From DATFVA01 sp963711455 (GTDB lineage Bacteria; Bacteroidota; Ignavibacteria; Ignavibacteriales; Ignavibacteriaceae), in NCBI GenBank assembly GCA_963711455.1, contig CAVQEH010000006.1:62001-126000 (forward strand): a stretch of 64,000 nt of DNA. Reading direction: 5' to 3'. Shown piece after piece: positions 47,341 through 56,549 of the stretch. Made by a program: the position numbers and the translations under genes. The notes below the pieces were generated by a model. The model was given only the letters and a program-made list of their open reading frames with translations. It had not been told where the DNA came from and did not search any database. How positions within the stretch are numbered: position 1 is the first letter of the stretch; every line of letters begins with the position of its first letter.

Positions 47341-48260
47341 GATAGATTTTCCCTGAAGAATTCAACGGTATTTTTTAATCCACCTTCTAATGAAGTAGAA
47401 GGAGACCAACCGAATTTTTGTTTTAATTTTTCAGAAGTGATTACACTTCTTAGTTGTTCACCTGCCATTGCAGGACCATGTTTTTCAACCTGACCTTTGC
47501 CTATTATTTTATTCATTTTATTGTACAGTTCATTCACATTAGTTTCTATTCCCGTTCCAACATTATAAATATCAGATGCATTATCAGATAAAGTAATAAG
47601 ATTTGCTTTTACAACATCTCCTACAAATGTATAATCCCTGGTTTGTTTTCCATCGCCATTAATAATTGGTTGTTCAGCATTTAAAAGTTTTTTTGAAAAA
47701 ATTGCAACAACACCGGCTTCACCATGAGGATTTTGTCTCGGACCGTAAATATTTGCATACCTGAGTATTGTATATTTCAAATTATATTGAGCCATATAAA
47801 AGAATAAATACTTTTCTACTGAAAGCTTGGAAATCCCATAAGGAGATAAAGGAGAAGTAGGATGTTTTTCATCAGCAGGAAAATAATCCTGTTCGCCGTA
47901 AATAGCACCGCCGGTAGAAGCGAACATAAATTTTTTAACTCCATATTTTACGCAATTCTGTAAAAGATTTATGGTCCCGATTATATTTGTGTCAGCATCA
48001 AAAGCCGGATCAGCCACAGAACGTCTTACATCCATCTGGGCAGCATGATGATTAATTAGATCAAATTTTTCTTTCGCAAATAAATCGGAAAGATTTTTAT
48101 CCCTGATATCTGTTTTTATAAATTTTGCTTTTGAGTTAATATTTTTTTCAAATCCGGATGAAAGATTATCGAGCACAAAAACAGTATGTCCTTCGTTGAT
48201 TAAAGCATCAGCAATGTTTGAAGCGATAAATCCCGCACCTCCGGTTACAAGTATTTTCAA
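47337..48260 (-). CDS. NAD-dependent nucleotide-sugar epimerase (UDP-glucose 4-epimerase-like)
   Basis: This 307-residue extended short-chain dehydrogenase has the NAD loop TGGAGFIASNIAD, catalytic ASTGGAIYG and YGISKLSVEKY (Tyr-x3-Lys), and YANIYGPRQNPHGEAGVVA, all usual for GalE-type enzymes. It probably makes UDP-galactose or a related sugar; substrate preference is not readable. It overlaps both neighbours by four bases (nadD upstream, meaB downstream). Confidence 0.88.
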   Translation of the reverse strand: MKILVTGGAGFIASNIADALINEGHTVFVLDNLSSGFEKNINSKAKFIKTDIRDKNLSDLFAKEKFDLINHHAAQMDVRRSVADPAFDADTNIIGTINLLQNCVKYGVKKFMFASTGGAIYGEQDYFPADEKHPTSPLSPYGISKLSVEKYLFFYMAQYNLKYTILRYANIYGPRQNPHGEAGVVAIFSKKLLNAEQPIINGDGKQTRDYTFVGDVVKANLITLSDNASDIYNVGTGIETNVNELYNKMNKIIGKGQVEKHGPAMAGEQLRSVITSEKLKQKFGWSPSTSLEGGLKNTVEFFRENLS

Positions 48261-48838
48261 TTTAATTCCTTATATAATTTTAAATCATAAATATATTTTA
48301 ATACATTTTGAGGAACAAGGAAGTTGATTGGTAAACCCTTTTTCACCCGTTCCCTGATTGCACTGCTGCTTATATCTATTACCGGTGTTTCGAGAAAAAC
48401 AGCTCTTTTTATAAATGCGTTATAACTTTCATTATCTTTAATTCTTCTTCTAAGTACAACAAGAGTTACAAGTTTAACTATTTCTTCGGGAGATTTCCAC
48501 TCGTTGAAAGTTTGAAAATTATCCTCACCGATTATCAGTTCGATTTGATCGTAATGTTTTTTTATTTCGTGAAGAGTATCAATAGTATATGATATACCCT
48601 TCTTTTCAATTTCGTAATCTGTCAGATCGAAGTACGGAATATCCTCTATCGATAATTTCAGCATAGCAACCCTGTGTTCAGGTGCCGAAGCTCTAATATC
48701 CTGTTTGTGAGGCGAAATGTAACTGGGAACAAAAATAATTTTATCCAGATTTCTTAATTCTCTAACTGCCTGTGCGATAATTAAATGACCATGATGAACA
48801 GGGTCGAATGTTCCGCCCAAAATCCCTACCCGACTCAT
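48257..48838 (-). CDS. nadD: Nicotinate-nucleotide adenylyltransferase
   Basis: This 193-residue enzyme of NAD synthesis adenylates nicotinate mononucleotide. It starts MSRVGILGGTFDPVHHGHLI with the (H/T)xGH nucleotidyl-transfer motif, has FVPSYISPHK, and ends with ISSSAIRERVKKGLPINFLV, the family's second signature. Overlaps of four bases on each side show translational coupling with the gene upstream and with the epimerase. Confidence 0.94.
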   Translation of the reverse strand: MSRVGILGGTFDPVHHGHLIIAQAVRELRNLDKIIFVPSYISPHKQDIRASAPEHRVAMLKLSIEDIPYFDLTDYEIEKKGISYTIDTLHEIKKHYDQIELIIGEDNFQTFNEWKSPEEIVKLVTLVVLRRRIKDNESYNAFIKRAVFLETPVIDISSSAIRERVKKGLPINFLVPQNVLKYIYDLKLYKELN

Positions 48839-49536
48839 TTCAGAAGATCCTTGTATTCTATAAATAAGTGAGTGAATTTTTCATGAATATACTGATTGCA
48901 ATACTGCAGACTTTCTTTTTTTGAAAGTTCATTATATAATTTTTTAAAATCCTCTTTAGTTTCAATCAGCATAAAATTACTTAAAGTATGAACGAAATTT
49001 TCTTCCTTGCCGGCTTTGATTAACAACTCATTATAATGATTTCTGTCTTCCAGTATATTTCCTAAAAGGTCTTCGTTGTATGAATTAAATCCGAACAAAG
49101 CGATCCGTTCATCATTGTCCCTTCCAAGCAATACTGATTCATCTTCAATTTCAAGAAGTGAAAATATTTTTTTCAAATCAGAAGAAGAAACTCCTATCGA
49201 ATGAGAAAAAATTAATAGGCTATTGTGAAACTTCTTAAAATATTTATCATTTAGATTTTTAATCTCACTATTTAAAGAAGAAGAACTAATCCATAATATT
49301 TCAGGTATTTTTTCCTTTATAACATCAGGTATGTACCCTTTATCTTTTTCATCCAAAAAATAAATTATTGTGCAACTGTCCTTAATTTCATCTAAAACCT
49401 CTATATAATTTTCGTAAAGAATGGAATAAAGAAGTGAAGAATCTTCATTAGTTATTTGTTCAAAAACAGAAACCTGTGAGGTGTTGTAAAAGGGGAAAAG
49501 TGGAAAAATACAGATACAAGAGTTCGATTTAGTCAT
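48835..49536 (-). CDS. Possible GT-A-fold protein related to DUF2064/TIGR04282
   Basis: This 233-residue soluble protein has no strong signature. The middle reads NSLLIFSHSIGVSSSDLKKIFSLLEIEDESVLLGRDNDERIALFGF when joined in pieces: that order recalls the 'igsDsPglp..dl..af..L...dvVlGPa.DGGyyLig' block of DUF2064 glycosyltransferase-like proteins, with the acidic residues largely replaced. The N-terminal IYFLDEKDKGYIP also fits. If the relation is real, the enzyme is diverged and perhaps inactive. It lies between prsW and nadD, overlapping nadD by four bases. Confidence 0.45.
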   Translation of the reverse strand: MTKSNSCICIFPLFPFYNTSQVSVFEQITNEDSSLLYSILYENYIEVLDEIKDSCTIIYFLDEKDKGYIPDVIKEKIPEILWISSSSLNSEIKNLNDKYFKKFHNSLLIFSHSIGVSSSDLKKIFSLLEIEDESVLLGRDNDERIALFGFNSYNEDLLGNILEDRNHYNELLIKAGKEENFVHTLSNFMLIETKEDFKKLYNELSKKESLQYCNQYIHEKFTHLFIEYKDLLK

Positions 49537-49540
49537 TTAA

Positions 49541-50485
49541 CTAAGAATTTGACAGTAAGTTACGGATAAAATTTCTGTAATGTTCAATATCCTGATTATA
49601 ATAATTTTTACTTAAGCCGCTTGAATTACGAGCCTGCATTTTCCTGAATGCGAGAGTAGTGGCAGCCCTAATATATAATTTACGAATGCTTTCATCAATC
49701 CAGCCAAGCTTATTTCTTTTTTTTGAATTTAATATGAAAAGGTGCTCGTACGGAATAAGCCCGGTATCAGTTTCAGGCAATAGCTCCCTGTAAATTATTT
49801 TTTTCTCGCCAAGAAGAGATATTGAAAAAACAGTTATGAAAATGGTAATTGTAAAAATCATAAATAGAAATCCAAGGATTGCTGTTGATTCAAAACTAAC
49901 GGACAGATTCCATAAAAAATGGATGAACATAGCTATTCCGAGTCCAAATAATGGGAAAGTGATTTTAATATATTTTGGTTTAAATTTTGAATAGCCAAGA
50001 AAAGCACCAAGAATTCCTGTAGAAACACAATGCATAACTCCAGAAAAAAGAGTTCTGATAATAACAATACTAAGCCAGTCAGTAAATGAATGAGCATAAA
50101 AAACAAAATAAAAGAAATTTTCAGTCATCCCGAATCCAAGACCGATCGCACCGCCATAAACTATACCATCAGTTATGTTGTCAAATTTTTTGTTATAAAC
50201 CATCAGAAAAAGAAAAAATCCTTTTGTTGTTTCTTCCACAATTGGTGCAACAACAATAGTTTCAATACGGCTTACAGTTTCTCCGTTTTGTACAATCAAA
50301 GAAACAAAGCTTGAAATTAAACCGCTTCCTAAAACGGCAATAATTATGGCACCTACTGCCCCATAAAGGTAATTAATAATTACTAAACTGAACGGCTCGC
50401 GGTCGTACCTGTCTACCTGCCAGATAATCAGCAGGTAAGTTAGCATAGGTACTATTGCCGCAAAAAATGAGGCTATAAAAAGCAC
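49541..50485 (-). CDS. PrsW-family intramembrane protease
   Basis: This 314-residue membrane protein has about eight hydrophobic helices. VVAPIVEETTKGFFLF carries the Glu-Glu pair, GAIGLGFGMTENFFYF a further conserved Glu, and MHCVSTGILGAFLGYSKF and HFLWNLSV the histidines of the family. PrsW cleaves an anti-sigma factor in Bacillus; members elsewhere are mostly uncharacterised. The start lies 28 bases after the ABC permease gene. Confidence 0.88.
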   Translation of the reverse strand: MLFIASFFAAIVPMLTYLLIIWQVDRYDREPFSLVIINYLYGAVGAIIIAVLGSGLISSFVSLIVQNGETVSRIETIVVAPIVEETTKGFFLFLMVYNKKFDNITDGIVYGGAIGLGFGMTENFFYFVFYAHSFTDWLSIVIIRTLFSGVMHCVSTGILGAFLGYSKFKPKYIKITFPLFGLGIAMFIHFLWNLSVSFESTAILGFLFMIFTITIFITVFSISLLGEKKIIYRELLPETDTGLIPYEHLFILNSKKRNKLGWIDESIRKLYIRAATTLAFRKMQARNSSGLSKNYYNQDIEHYRNFIRNLLSNS

Positions 50486-50513
50486 GGTTTTTCTAGATTG
50501 TTTAGAAACATTA

Positions 50514-51755
50514 TCACTCCCTTATCCACGAAATAAGTTCTTTTAATCCAGGCTTCTTTCCATAAGAAAGAATTCCTATTCTGAAAATTTTTGAAGCGGC
50601 ATATATGGTAATGTAAATAGATGCCATCATTATTAGAATAGTTGATATGATTTCATAAATTGGTACAATAACAAGGTTGATTTTTAACAGCATTATTGTC
50701 GGAATAGTTAACGGTATAAAAGATAGTATTTGAACAAAAACTGAATTAGGATTTGATATTGCAGTGGCAGATAAAGCAATAGGAAGTACCATGACAAGAC
50801 TAAGATAGCTTGTCATTTGCTGTGCTTCCTGCTCAGTTGTAACAATGGACCCGATTCCAACAAATATTGCAGTGTAGAATAGAAATCCAAGAATAAAATA
50901 TATGAACATTATGAAAAAATTATTGAATGCTGAAAAAGGAATAATAGAAGTACCAGCCAGAGCTATTCCGATACAAGCCCATATAAACATTTGAAATAAG
51001 CCAAGTGCACTTAGTCCGAATATTTTTCCTGCTAATAATTCTTCGGGGGTGCAGCTTGAAACCAAAATTTCTATAAGCCTGTTTGATTTCTCTTCAACAA
51101 GACTTCGTACAAGCATTTGTCCAGAATAAATAATCATCATTAGTAACAGCATGATAAAAACTATTGAGGACAAAAACTGGGTAAAGAAATCTGATTTATG
51201 GGCTTTATTACCTTCTTTAATAGTAACTTCGCTTACATTTATTTTGATCAAAGAAGATTTAATTAAATCAGGATTTATCCCAAGTCTTCTTAACCCGATT
51301 TTTATTCTAACCTCTTCAATGGCATTTTCTATTCTCTGAATGTCTTTAAAATTTCCTGTATTTGTGCTTCTGTATTCCGCTATCAGAGAATCGTTATTTG
51401 ATTTTTCCAGAAGAATATATCCGGCAATTTTATTATGAATTACTTCGTTATCTGCTTCTTTAATATTTTGACTGAATTTGTTAGACGACAGATTAAGATT
51501 GATAACCAGATAGGCAGGCTGCCCGTTTTCAAGCGTATAATCTCCGAGAGAATGGGTAAGAGGAGAGACGTAAATCATTGAAGAATCAAGTATCCCGATT
51601 ACTTTTGTTGCTTCCACTTCATTAGAAGACAAAAAAGTCCCGCCGATAGAAATAATAATTACTAGTGCAGGTGTAATTATAAGTGAAATAATAAATGCCC
51701 TGGTTTTGACTTTTTCAAGGAATTCCCACTTTGATATTTCAAAAATTTTCTTCAT
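50514..51755 (-). CDS. ABC-2 type transporter permease (NatB-like)
   Basis: This 413-residue permease has one N-terminal helix (FIISLIITPALVIIISIGG), a large extracytoplasmic domain of about 160 residues, and six C-terminal helices. MLVRSLVEEKSNRLIEILVSS, TPEELLAGKIFGLSALGLFQ and the order of helices are typical of the NatB/YhaP group, which exports Na+ or other substrates. It starts where the ATPase gene ends (no gap), so the two form one exporter. Confidence 0.88.
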   Translation of the reverse strand: MKKIFEISKWEFLEKVKTRAFIISLIITPALVIIISIGGTFLSSNEVEATKVIGILDSSMIYVSPLTHSLGDYTLENGQPAYLVINLNLSSNKFSQNIKEADNEVIHNKIAGYILLEKSNNDSLIAEYRSTNTGNFKDIQRIENAIEEVRIKIGLRRLGINPDLIKSSLIKINVSEVTIKEGNKAHKSDFFTQFLSSIVFIMLLLMMIIYSGQMLVRSLVEEKSNRLIEILVSSCTPEELLAGKIFGLSALGLFQMFIWACIGIALAGTSIIPFSAFNNFFIMFIYFILGFLFYTAIFVGIGSIVTTEQEAQQMTSYLSLVMVLPIALSATAISNPNSVFVQILSFIPLTIPTIMLLKINLVIVPIYEIISTILIMMASIYITIYAASKIFRIGILSYGKKPGLKELISWIRE

Positions 51756-52652
51756 TTATTGCGAACTTTGCTTAATCATATCAATAAAAATTTTATTAAG
51801 AGTAGGCTCTATAATTCTAAAATGATTAACCTTGATTTTGTCGGCGATATCTCTCAAAAAAATATATGGTTCAACTGAATCTTCCAGTTGAATTTCCGCA
51901 TAGTTATTATAATTATCTACCGACTTAACATATGATAATTTATTTATCGCTTCATTACTTCCTTCGAAGCCAAGCTCAACCATATTACCGCCGAAACTTT
52001 TTTTCAGTTGTGAAAGGGAACCGCTGCAAACTTCTTTCCCCCTGTTTAAGAGAAGTATTTCAGAACACATCTTTTCTGCTGTATCCATAAGATGGGTTGA
52101 GAGAATTATAAGTTTGCCTTCACTTACAAATGAAAGAATTGTTTCGCGAATTAATTGCTGGTTAATCGGATCAAAACCGGTAAATGGTTCATCAAGAATT
52201 AATAATTTTGGATTGTGAATAACCGAAATTATAAACTGTACTTTCTGTTGATTACCTTTTGATAATTCCTCTATCCTATTGTCTTTGTATTGGTTTATTC
52301 CGAGCTTGTTTAGCCAGTAGTCAGATTGTTTTTGCGCTTCTGCATGCGACATATTTTTTAAAACCGCAAAATATAAGATTACCTCTTTTACCCTGCTTTT
52401 TTTATATAGACCTCTCTCTTCGGGAAGGTAGCCAATTTCATTAAAAAAATTACTTGAAATAGACCGGTTATAAAAACTGATTTCCCCGGAAGTAGGTTTG
52501 ATAATATTTAAGACCGTTCTTATAGTAGTTGTTTTACCAGCCCCATTGGGACCCAAAAGACCAAAGATTTTGCCTTCATTTACTGTAAAGCTTAAATTAT
52601 TTACTGCAACAACATTTTTGTATTTTTTTGTTAAATTTTTAACAACGAGCAT
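51756..52652 (-). CDS. ABC transporter ATP-binding protein (NatA-like)
   Basis: This 298-residue ATPase has Walker A GLLGPNGAGKTTTIR, signature ELSKGNQQKVQF, Walker B LLILDEPFTGFDP and H-loop STHLMD; a DUF4162-like C-terminal domain of about 80 residues follows. It powers the NatB-like permease directly downstream. It is the first gene of the long minus-strand unit that runs to the HEPN gene; intergenic gaps throughout are under 30 bases or are overlaps. Confidence 0.92.
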   Translation of the reverse strand: MLVVKNLTKKYKNVVAVNNLSFTVNEGKIFGLLGPNGAGKTTTIRTVLNIIKPTSGEISFYNRSISSNFFNEIGYLPEERGLYKKSRVKEVILYFAVLKNMSHAEAQKQSDYWLNKLGINQYKDNRIEELSKGNQQKVQFIISVIHNPKLLILDEPFTGFDPINQQLIRETILSFVSEGKLIILSTHLMDTAEKMCSEILLLNRGKEVCSGSLSQLKKSFGGNMVELGFEGSNEAINKLSYVKSVDNYNNYAEIQLEDSVEPYIFLRDIADKIKVNHFRIIEPTLNKIFIDMIKQSSQ

Positions 52653-52785
52653 TAATTTTTCGGACAGAAATTATATAATTCTAAATTTTAATTTAAGGCA
52701 TATAATTCTTATTTACCATAGCAATAAAAAGTAAAATAATACTGCTTAAATCCGGGCAATTTATAAAAGTGCCCGACTTAATTTA

Positions 52786-52816
52786 TTGACTCTATAAGTT
52801 TGTATGGCTATATTTC
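52786..52816 (+). promoter_or_regulatory. Promoter of the DUF177-rpmF-fatty acid synthesis operon
   Basis: TTG at 52786-52788 (in TTGACT) is followed after exactly 20 bases by TATATTTC (52809-52816), one base off TAnnTTTG. A short hairpin (CGGGCA 52753-52758 with TGCCCG 52770-52775) lies just upstream. No FapR- or FadR-like operator is recognisable. Confidence 0.55.
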
Positions 52817-52851
52817 TAATCGTTTTTTTGTAAAGATTGTGAGAATTTACG

Positions 52852-53358
52852 ATGAAAATCAAGATTTCAAATTTGAGTGAAGGAACGCATCATTTCAGAT
52901 TTTCAGAGCCCGTAAGTTCGGTTGGTTTGGAATCTCCTTTTGAAGGAAATGTGAAAGTTGAAGTTGAGTTGAAAAAAACTCACAATCAGATTATTCTTGA
53001 TTCTACTATTTTTGTTAATGCTGTTTATGAATGCGACAGGTGTACCTCTGATTTCAATAAACTCCTTCGTGCTGATTACCAGATGGTTTATCTGCTGGGA
53101 GTTGATCCTGTCGAGAGTAGATCTGATAATATAGCTTATTTATCTGCAAAAACAGATGTAATTGATATTTCAAATGATGTACGAGATTTTTCTATACTGT
53201 CGGAACCTTTGAAAAAATTATGCAGTGATGAATGTAAAGGTCTCTGTTACAAGTGCGGCAAAAATTTGAATGAGGGAGAGTGTTCTTGTAATAAAGATGA
53301 AGTTGATGCAAGATGGCTTCCTTTGATGGGATTAAAAAATAAACTTAACACTAATTAG
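52852..53358 (+). CDS. yceD: DUF177 protein (YceD-like)
   Basis: This 168-residue protein is of the family that precedes rpmF in most bacteria. CDRCTSDFNK and the C-terminal CSDECKGLCYKCGKNLNEG with CSC are the cysteine sites of the non-proteobacterial form, probably binding zinc. In plants and E. coli the family is linked to 23S rRNA processing. It is the first gene of the operon, 14 bases before rpmF. Confidence 0.92.
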   Translation: MKIKISNLSEGTHHFRFSEPVSSVGLESPFEGNVKVEVELKKTHNQIILDSTIFVNAVYECDRCTSDFNKLLRADYQMVYLLGVDPVESRSDNIAYLSAKTDVIDISNDVRDFSILSEPLKKLCSDECKGLCYKCGKNLNEGECSCNKDEVDARWLPLMGLKNKLNTN

Positions 53359-53372
53359 AAACGGTAAAATAA

Positions 53373-53552
53373 ATGCCAAATCCTAAACGCAGATGGTCAA
53401 AAAGCAGAAGAGATAAGAGAAGAACACACTACAAAGCCACTGCTCCATCGCTTGGAGTTTGTTCAAATTGCGGTGAAATTAAAATGACCCACCGTGCTTG
53501 TCCTTCCTGCGGGTATTACAATGAAAAATCGATGTTTATACCCAAAAGCTAA
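53373..53552 (+). CDS. rpmF: 50S ribosomal protein L32
   Basis: This 59-residue protein begins MPNPKRRWSKSRRDKRRTHY and contains CSNCGEIKMTHRACPSCGYY, the C-x2-C ... C-x2-C zinc form of L32. The position between the DUF177 gene and plsX is the standard bacterial arrangement and ties ribosome supply to fatty-acid synthesis. Confidence 0.96.
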   Translation: MPNPKRRWSKSRRDKRRTHYKATAPSLGVCSNCGEIKMTHRACPSCGYYNEKSMFIPKS

Positions 53553-53574
53553 TTTCTAAAAATAAATCTTTTTA

Positions 53575-54612
53575 ATGAACGGTTCTGAACCAAACAAACT
53601 TAAGTGCAGAGTAATTGTTGATGCAATGGGGGGCGACTTCGCCCCCCTTAACAATATATTAGGTGCTGTTCAGGCTGTAAATGAAATTGAAGGTATAGAT
53701 TTGTTCCTGGTTGGTAAATCAGATGAAATAAATAAGGTGCTCTCAAAAGAAAATATTTCTTTCAGTAAAGATAAAATTATCCACGCCGACCAGGTAATTG
53801 AAATGGGAGATAATCCAACCAATGCTTTGAAATCAAAACCAAACTCTTCAATAATGGTCGGTACCGGTCTGGTAAGAGATAATAAGGCAGATGCTTTTCT
53901 AAGTGCCGGGAATACAGGCGCTATGATGGCTGCATCAACTTTAATGCTGGGTAGAATTCCCGGAGTTGGCAGACCAACTATTGGTGCAGAAATACCTAAC
54001 ATAAATGGAACCTGTTATTTATATGATGTCGGGGCCGGTAAAGATTCTAAACCACAGCATCTTTTTGAATATGCAATAATGGGGTCTATCTATGCAAGCG
54101 AAATTGGTGGAATTAAAAACCCTTCTGTTGGCGTTTTAAGCATTGGTGAAGAAGAAGGCAAGGGAAGTGAAACTTCGGAAGCTGCAGCTAAATTACTAAA
54201 GCAGTCTAAACTTAATTATATTGGAAATGTAGAAGGAAGAGATATTTTAACGGGTAAAGTCGATGTTGTTGTATGTGATGGTTTTGTTGGTAATATAATA
54301 CTTAAGTTTGGTGAGGCAGTTCCGAAATTATTAAAACATTTGTTATCTGAAACTGCCAAAGAAAATTTCTTTGACAAATTAAAAATAGGTCTTACCAGGG
54401 GTGTGTTAAGAAAAGCTTTAAAGAGATTGGATTACCAGGAACACGGAGGGGTGCCTTTGCTCGGCGTTAAGGGAATTAGTATTATAGGTCATGGTTCAAG
54501 TACACCCAAAGCAATAAAAAATATGGTTTTAAAAGCCAGGGAAATGTATGATAAAAACCTGCTGGGGAAAATTGAAAACTCAATTAGACAATATTCTATA
54601 AAAACCGGATAA
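53575..54612 (+). CDS. plsX: Phosphate acyltransferase PlsX
   Basis: This 345-residue soluble enzyme makes acyl-phosphate from acyl-ACP for phospholipid synthesis. It has VIVDAMGGDFAPLNNILGAV, FLSAGNTGAMMAASTLMLGR and VCDGFVGNIILKFGE, all family signatures. About 54 bases into the gene a GC-rich perfect hairpin is embedded in the MGGDFAP codons. It starts 22 bases after rpmF and ends four bases before fabH. Confidence 0.95.
   Translation: MNGSEPNKLKCRVIVDAMGGDFAPLNNILGAVQAVNEIEGIDLFLVGKSDEINKVLSKENISFSKDKIIHADQVIEMGDNPTNALKSKPNSSIMVGTGLVRDNKADAFLSAGNTGAMMAASTLMLGRIPGVGRPTIGAEIPNINGTCYLYDVGAGKDSKPQHLFEYAIMGSIYASEIGGIKNPSVGVLSIGEEEGKGSETSEAAAKLLKQSKLNYIGNVEGRDILTGKVDVVVCDGFVGNIILKFGEAVPKLLKHLLSETAKENFFDKLKIGLTRGVLRKALKRLDYQEHGGVPLLGVKGISIIGHGSSTPKAIKNMVLKAREMYDKNLLGKIENSIRQYSIKTG
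53628..53647 (+). other. Perfect GC-rich hairpin inside the start of plsX
   Basis: GGGGGGCGA (53628-53636) pairs without mismatch with TCGCCCCCC (53639-53647). The codons used (GGG GGC GAC TTC GCC CCC) are rare in this AT-rich neighbourhood, where GGA/GGT, GCT/GCA and CCT prevail. The hairpin could slow translation or transcription of plsX; it may also be chance. Confidence 0.5.
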
Positions 54613-54616
54613 AGAG

Positions 54617-55618
54617 ATGGTAAACAAAAAATATAATGCTGAGATTACTGCAATAGGAATGTATGTTCCTGATAAAATTCTTGATAACGCTTATTTCGAA
54701 AAAATTGTCGATACAACAGATGAATGGATAAGGACAAGAACGGGGATAAGGGAAAGAAGACTGCTTGAAAATGGAGCAACAAGTGACCTTGCTACCGGAG
54801 CAGCCAAAGACTTAATGGAAAAGTATAATGTTTCTCCGGATGAAATAGATTGTATAATTGTTGCTACTGTTACTCCGGATATGTTTTTCCCTGCAACTGC
54901 TTGTATTGTGCAGGATAATATTCATGCAAATAAAGCCTGGGGTTTCGATTTGTCCGCAGCTTGTTCTGGTTTTCTTTTTGCATTTCAAACTGCCTGTTCA
55001 TTGGTTGAAAGCGGAAACTATAAAAAAATTCTCCTTATTGGTGCCGATAAAATGAGTTCGATTGTGGATTATACCGATAGAAATAATTGCATTCTTTTTG
55101 GTGATGCAGGTGCTGCAGTTCTGATTGAACCGACGGAAGATAAAAGTGTTGGTTTAATAAATTCTTTATTAAAAATAGATGGTTCGGGGAAAGAATATTT
55201 GCATATGAAAGGCGGCGGCAGTTTGAATCCGCCGTCGTATAAAACAGTTGATAATAAAATGCACTATTTATATCAGGATGGTAAAGCGGTATTTAAAGTA
55301 GCTGTTAAAGGGATGGCTGATATTTCTTATGAAGTTATGAAGAAAAATAATTTAACTTCTGAAGATGTAGCTTATCTTGTTCCGCATCAGGCCAATCTTA
55401 GAATCATTGATGCAACAGCCCAAAGAATGGGATTAGGAAAAGAAAAAGTTATGGTTAATATTGATAAATATGGGAATACAACCGCCGCAACAATTCCTTT
55501 GTGTTTAGTTGATTATTATCGTGCAGGCAAACTTAAGAAAGGTGATAAGCTTATCTTTTCTGCATTTGGTGCCGGTTATACCTGGGGTGCAAGTTATGTA
55601 GTCTGGTCGATGGATTAA
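54617..55618 (+). CDS. fabH: Beta-ketoacyl-ACP synthase III
   Basis: This 333-residue enzyme starts fatty-acid chains from acetyl-CoA and malonyl-ACP. The Cys-His-Asn triad is visible in DLSAACSGFLFAFQ, VPHQANLRIID and NIDKYGNTTAATIP. WIRTRTGIRERRL and the C-terminal GAGYTWGASYVVW also match. It is flanked by plsX (four bases) and fabD (19 bases). Confidence 0.96.
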   Translation: MVNKKYNAEITAIGMYVPDKILDNAYFEKIVDTTDEWIRTRTGIRERRLLENGATSDLATGAAKDLMEKYNVSPDEIDCIIVATVTPDMFFPATACIVQDNIHANKAWGFDLSAACSGFLFAFQTACSLVESGNYKKILLIGADKMSSIVDYTDRNNCILFGDAGAAVLIEPTEDKSVGLINSLLKIDGSGKEYLHMKGGGSLNPPSYKTVDNKMHYLYQDGKAVFKVAVKGMADISYEVMKKNNLTSEDVAYLVPHQANLRIIDATAQRMGLGKEKVMVNIDKYGNTTAATIPLCLVDYYRAGKLKKGDKLIFSAFGAGYTWGASYVVWSMD

Positions 55619-55637
55619 TTTTAAGAAAAAATTTTTA

Positions 55638-56549
55638 ATGAGTAAAAAAGCATTTTTATTTCCGGGTCAGGGTTCGCAGTATGTTGGAATGGCGCAGGAC
55701 CTGTTTGAGAATTCTGTTGAAGCAAAGGAAATGATAAAGACTGCCGACGATGCACTTGGTGTTAATTTATCTTATATAATGTTTAATGGCCCTGAAGAAC
55801 AGTTAAAACAAACCGAATTTACACAGCCTGCCATTTTCCTTCATAGTGTTGTTCTTGCTGGTCTTATTCGTACTCTTCATCCTGAAGCTGCAGCCGGTCA
55901 TTCACTTGGTGAATATTCTGCCCTGGTAATTGCAAATGCGATACAGTTTTACGATGCAGTAAAGTTGGTCCGTATCAGGGGAAAGGCTATGCAGTTGGCA
56001 GGAGAGAAAAGTAAAGGTGCTATGGCTGCTGTTATTGGTCTTGGGGCCGAACTTGTTGAACAATACTGTAAAGAAGCTTCTTCAGCAGGAATTGTTCAAT
56101 GTGCAAATTTTAATTCACCGGGGCAGGTCGTTATATCAGGTTCGGTCGAAGGTGTAAATGCCGGAATGGAAATTTGTAAAAGTAAGGGAGCAAAGGTTAA
56201 AGAACTCGTTGTAAGCGGAGCTTTTCATTCACCTTTAATGGAACCTGCAAGGGAAAAGTTAAAATCTGCTCTCGACAGTACAAATATTTATGATGGCAGA
56301 ATTTCTGTTTATGCAAATGTTAATGCCAAACCGGTATTCAATAAAGATGAGATTAAAAAATTTCTATATGAACAGATAACTTCGCCAGTAAGATGGGAAG
56401 CTACTATAAATAATATGATAGATGATGGGATAGAAGAATTTTATGAAATAGGTCCGGGAAAAGTTTTACAAGGATTAGTGAAGAGAATTAACCCTGACGT
56501 GAAATGCTATGGTATTGATAAATATTCTGATGTGGAGATGTATATTTAA
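55638..56549 (+). CDS. fabD: Malonyl-CoA:ACP transacylase
   Basis: This 303-residue enzyme loads malonyl groups on ACP. It has FLFPGQGSQYVGMAQDL, the nucleophile in AAGHSLGEYSAL, VVISG, GAFHSPLMEPA with the catalytic His, and the C-terminal YEIGPGKVLQGLVKRI. Its stop codon overlaps by one base the start of the DUF3109-like gene. Confidence 0.96.
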   Translation: MSKKAFLFPGQGSQYVGMAQDLFENSVEAKEMIKTADDALGVNLSYIMFNGPEEQLKQTEFTQPAIFLHSVVLAGLIRTLHPEAAAGHSLGEYSALVIANAIQFYDAVKLVRIRGKAMQLAGEKSKGAMAAVIGLGAELVEQYCKEASSAGIVQCANFNSPGQVVISGSVEGVNAGMEICKSKGAKVKELVVSGAFHSPLMEPAREKLKSALDSTNIYDGRISVYANVNAKPVFNKDEIKKFLYEQITSPVRWEATINNMIDDGIEEFYEIGPGKVLQGLVKRINPDVKCYGIDKYSDVEMYI

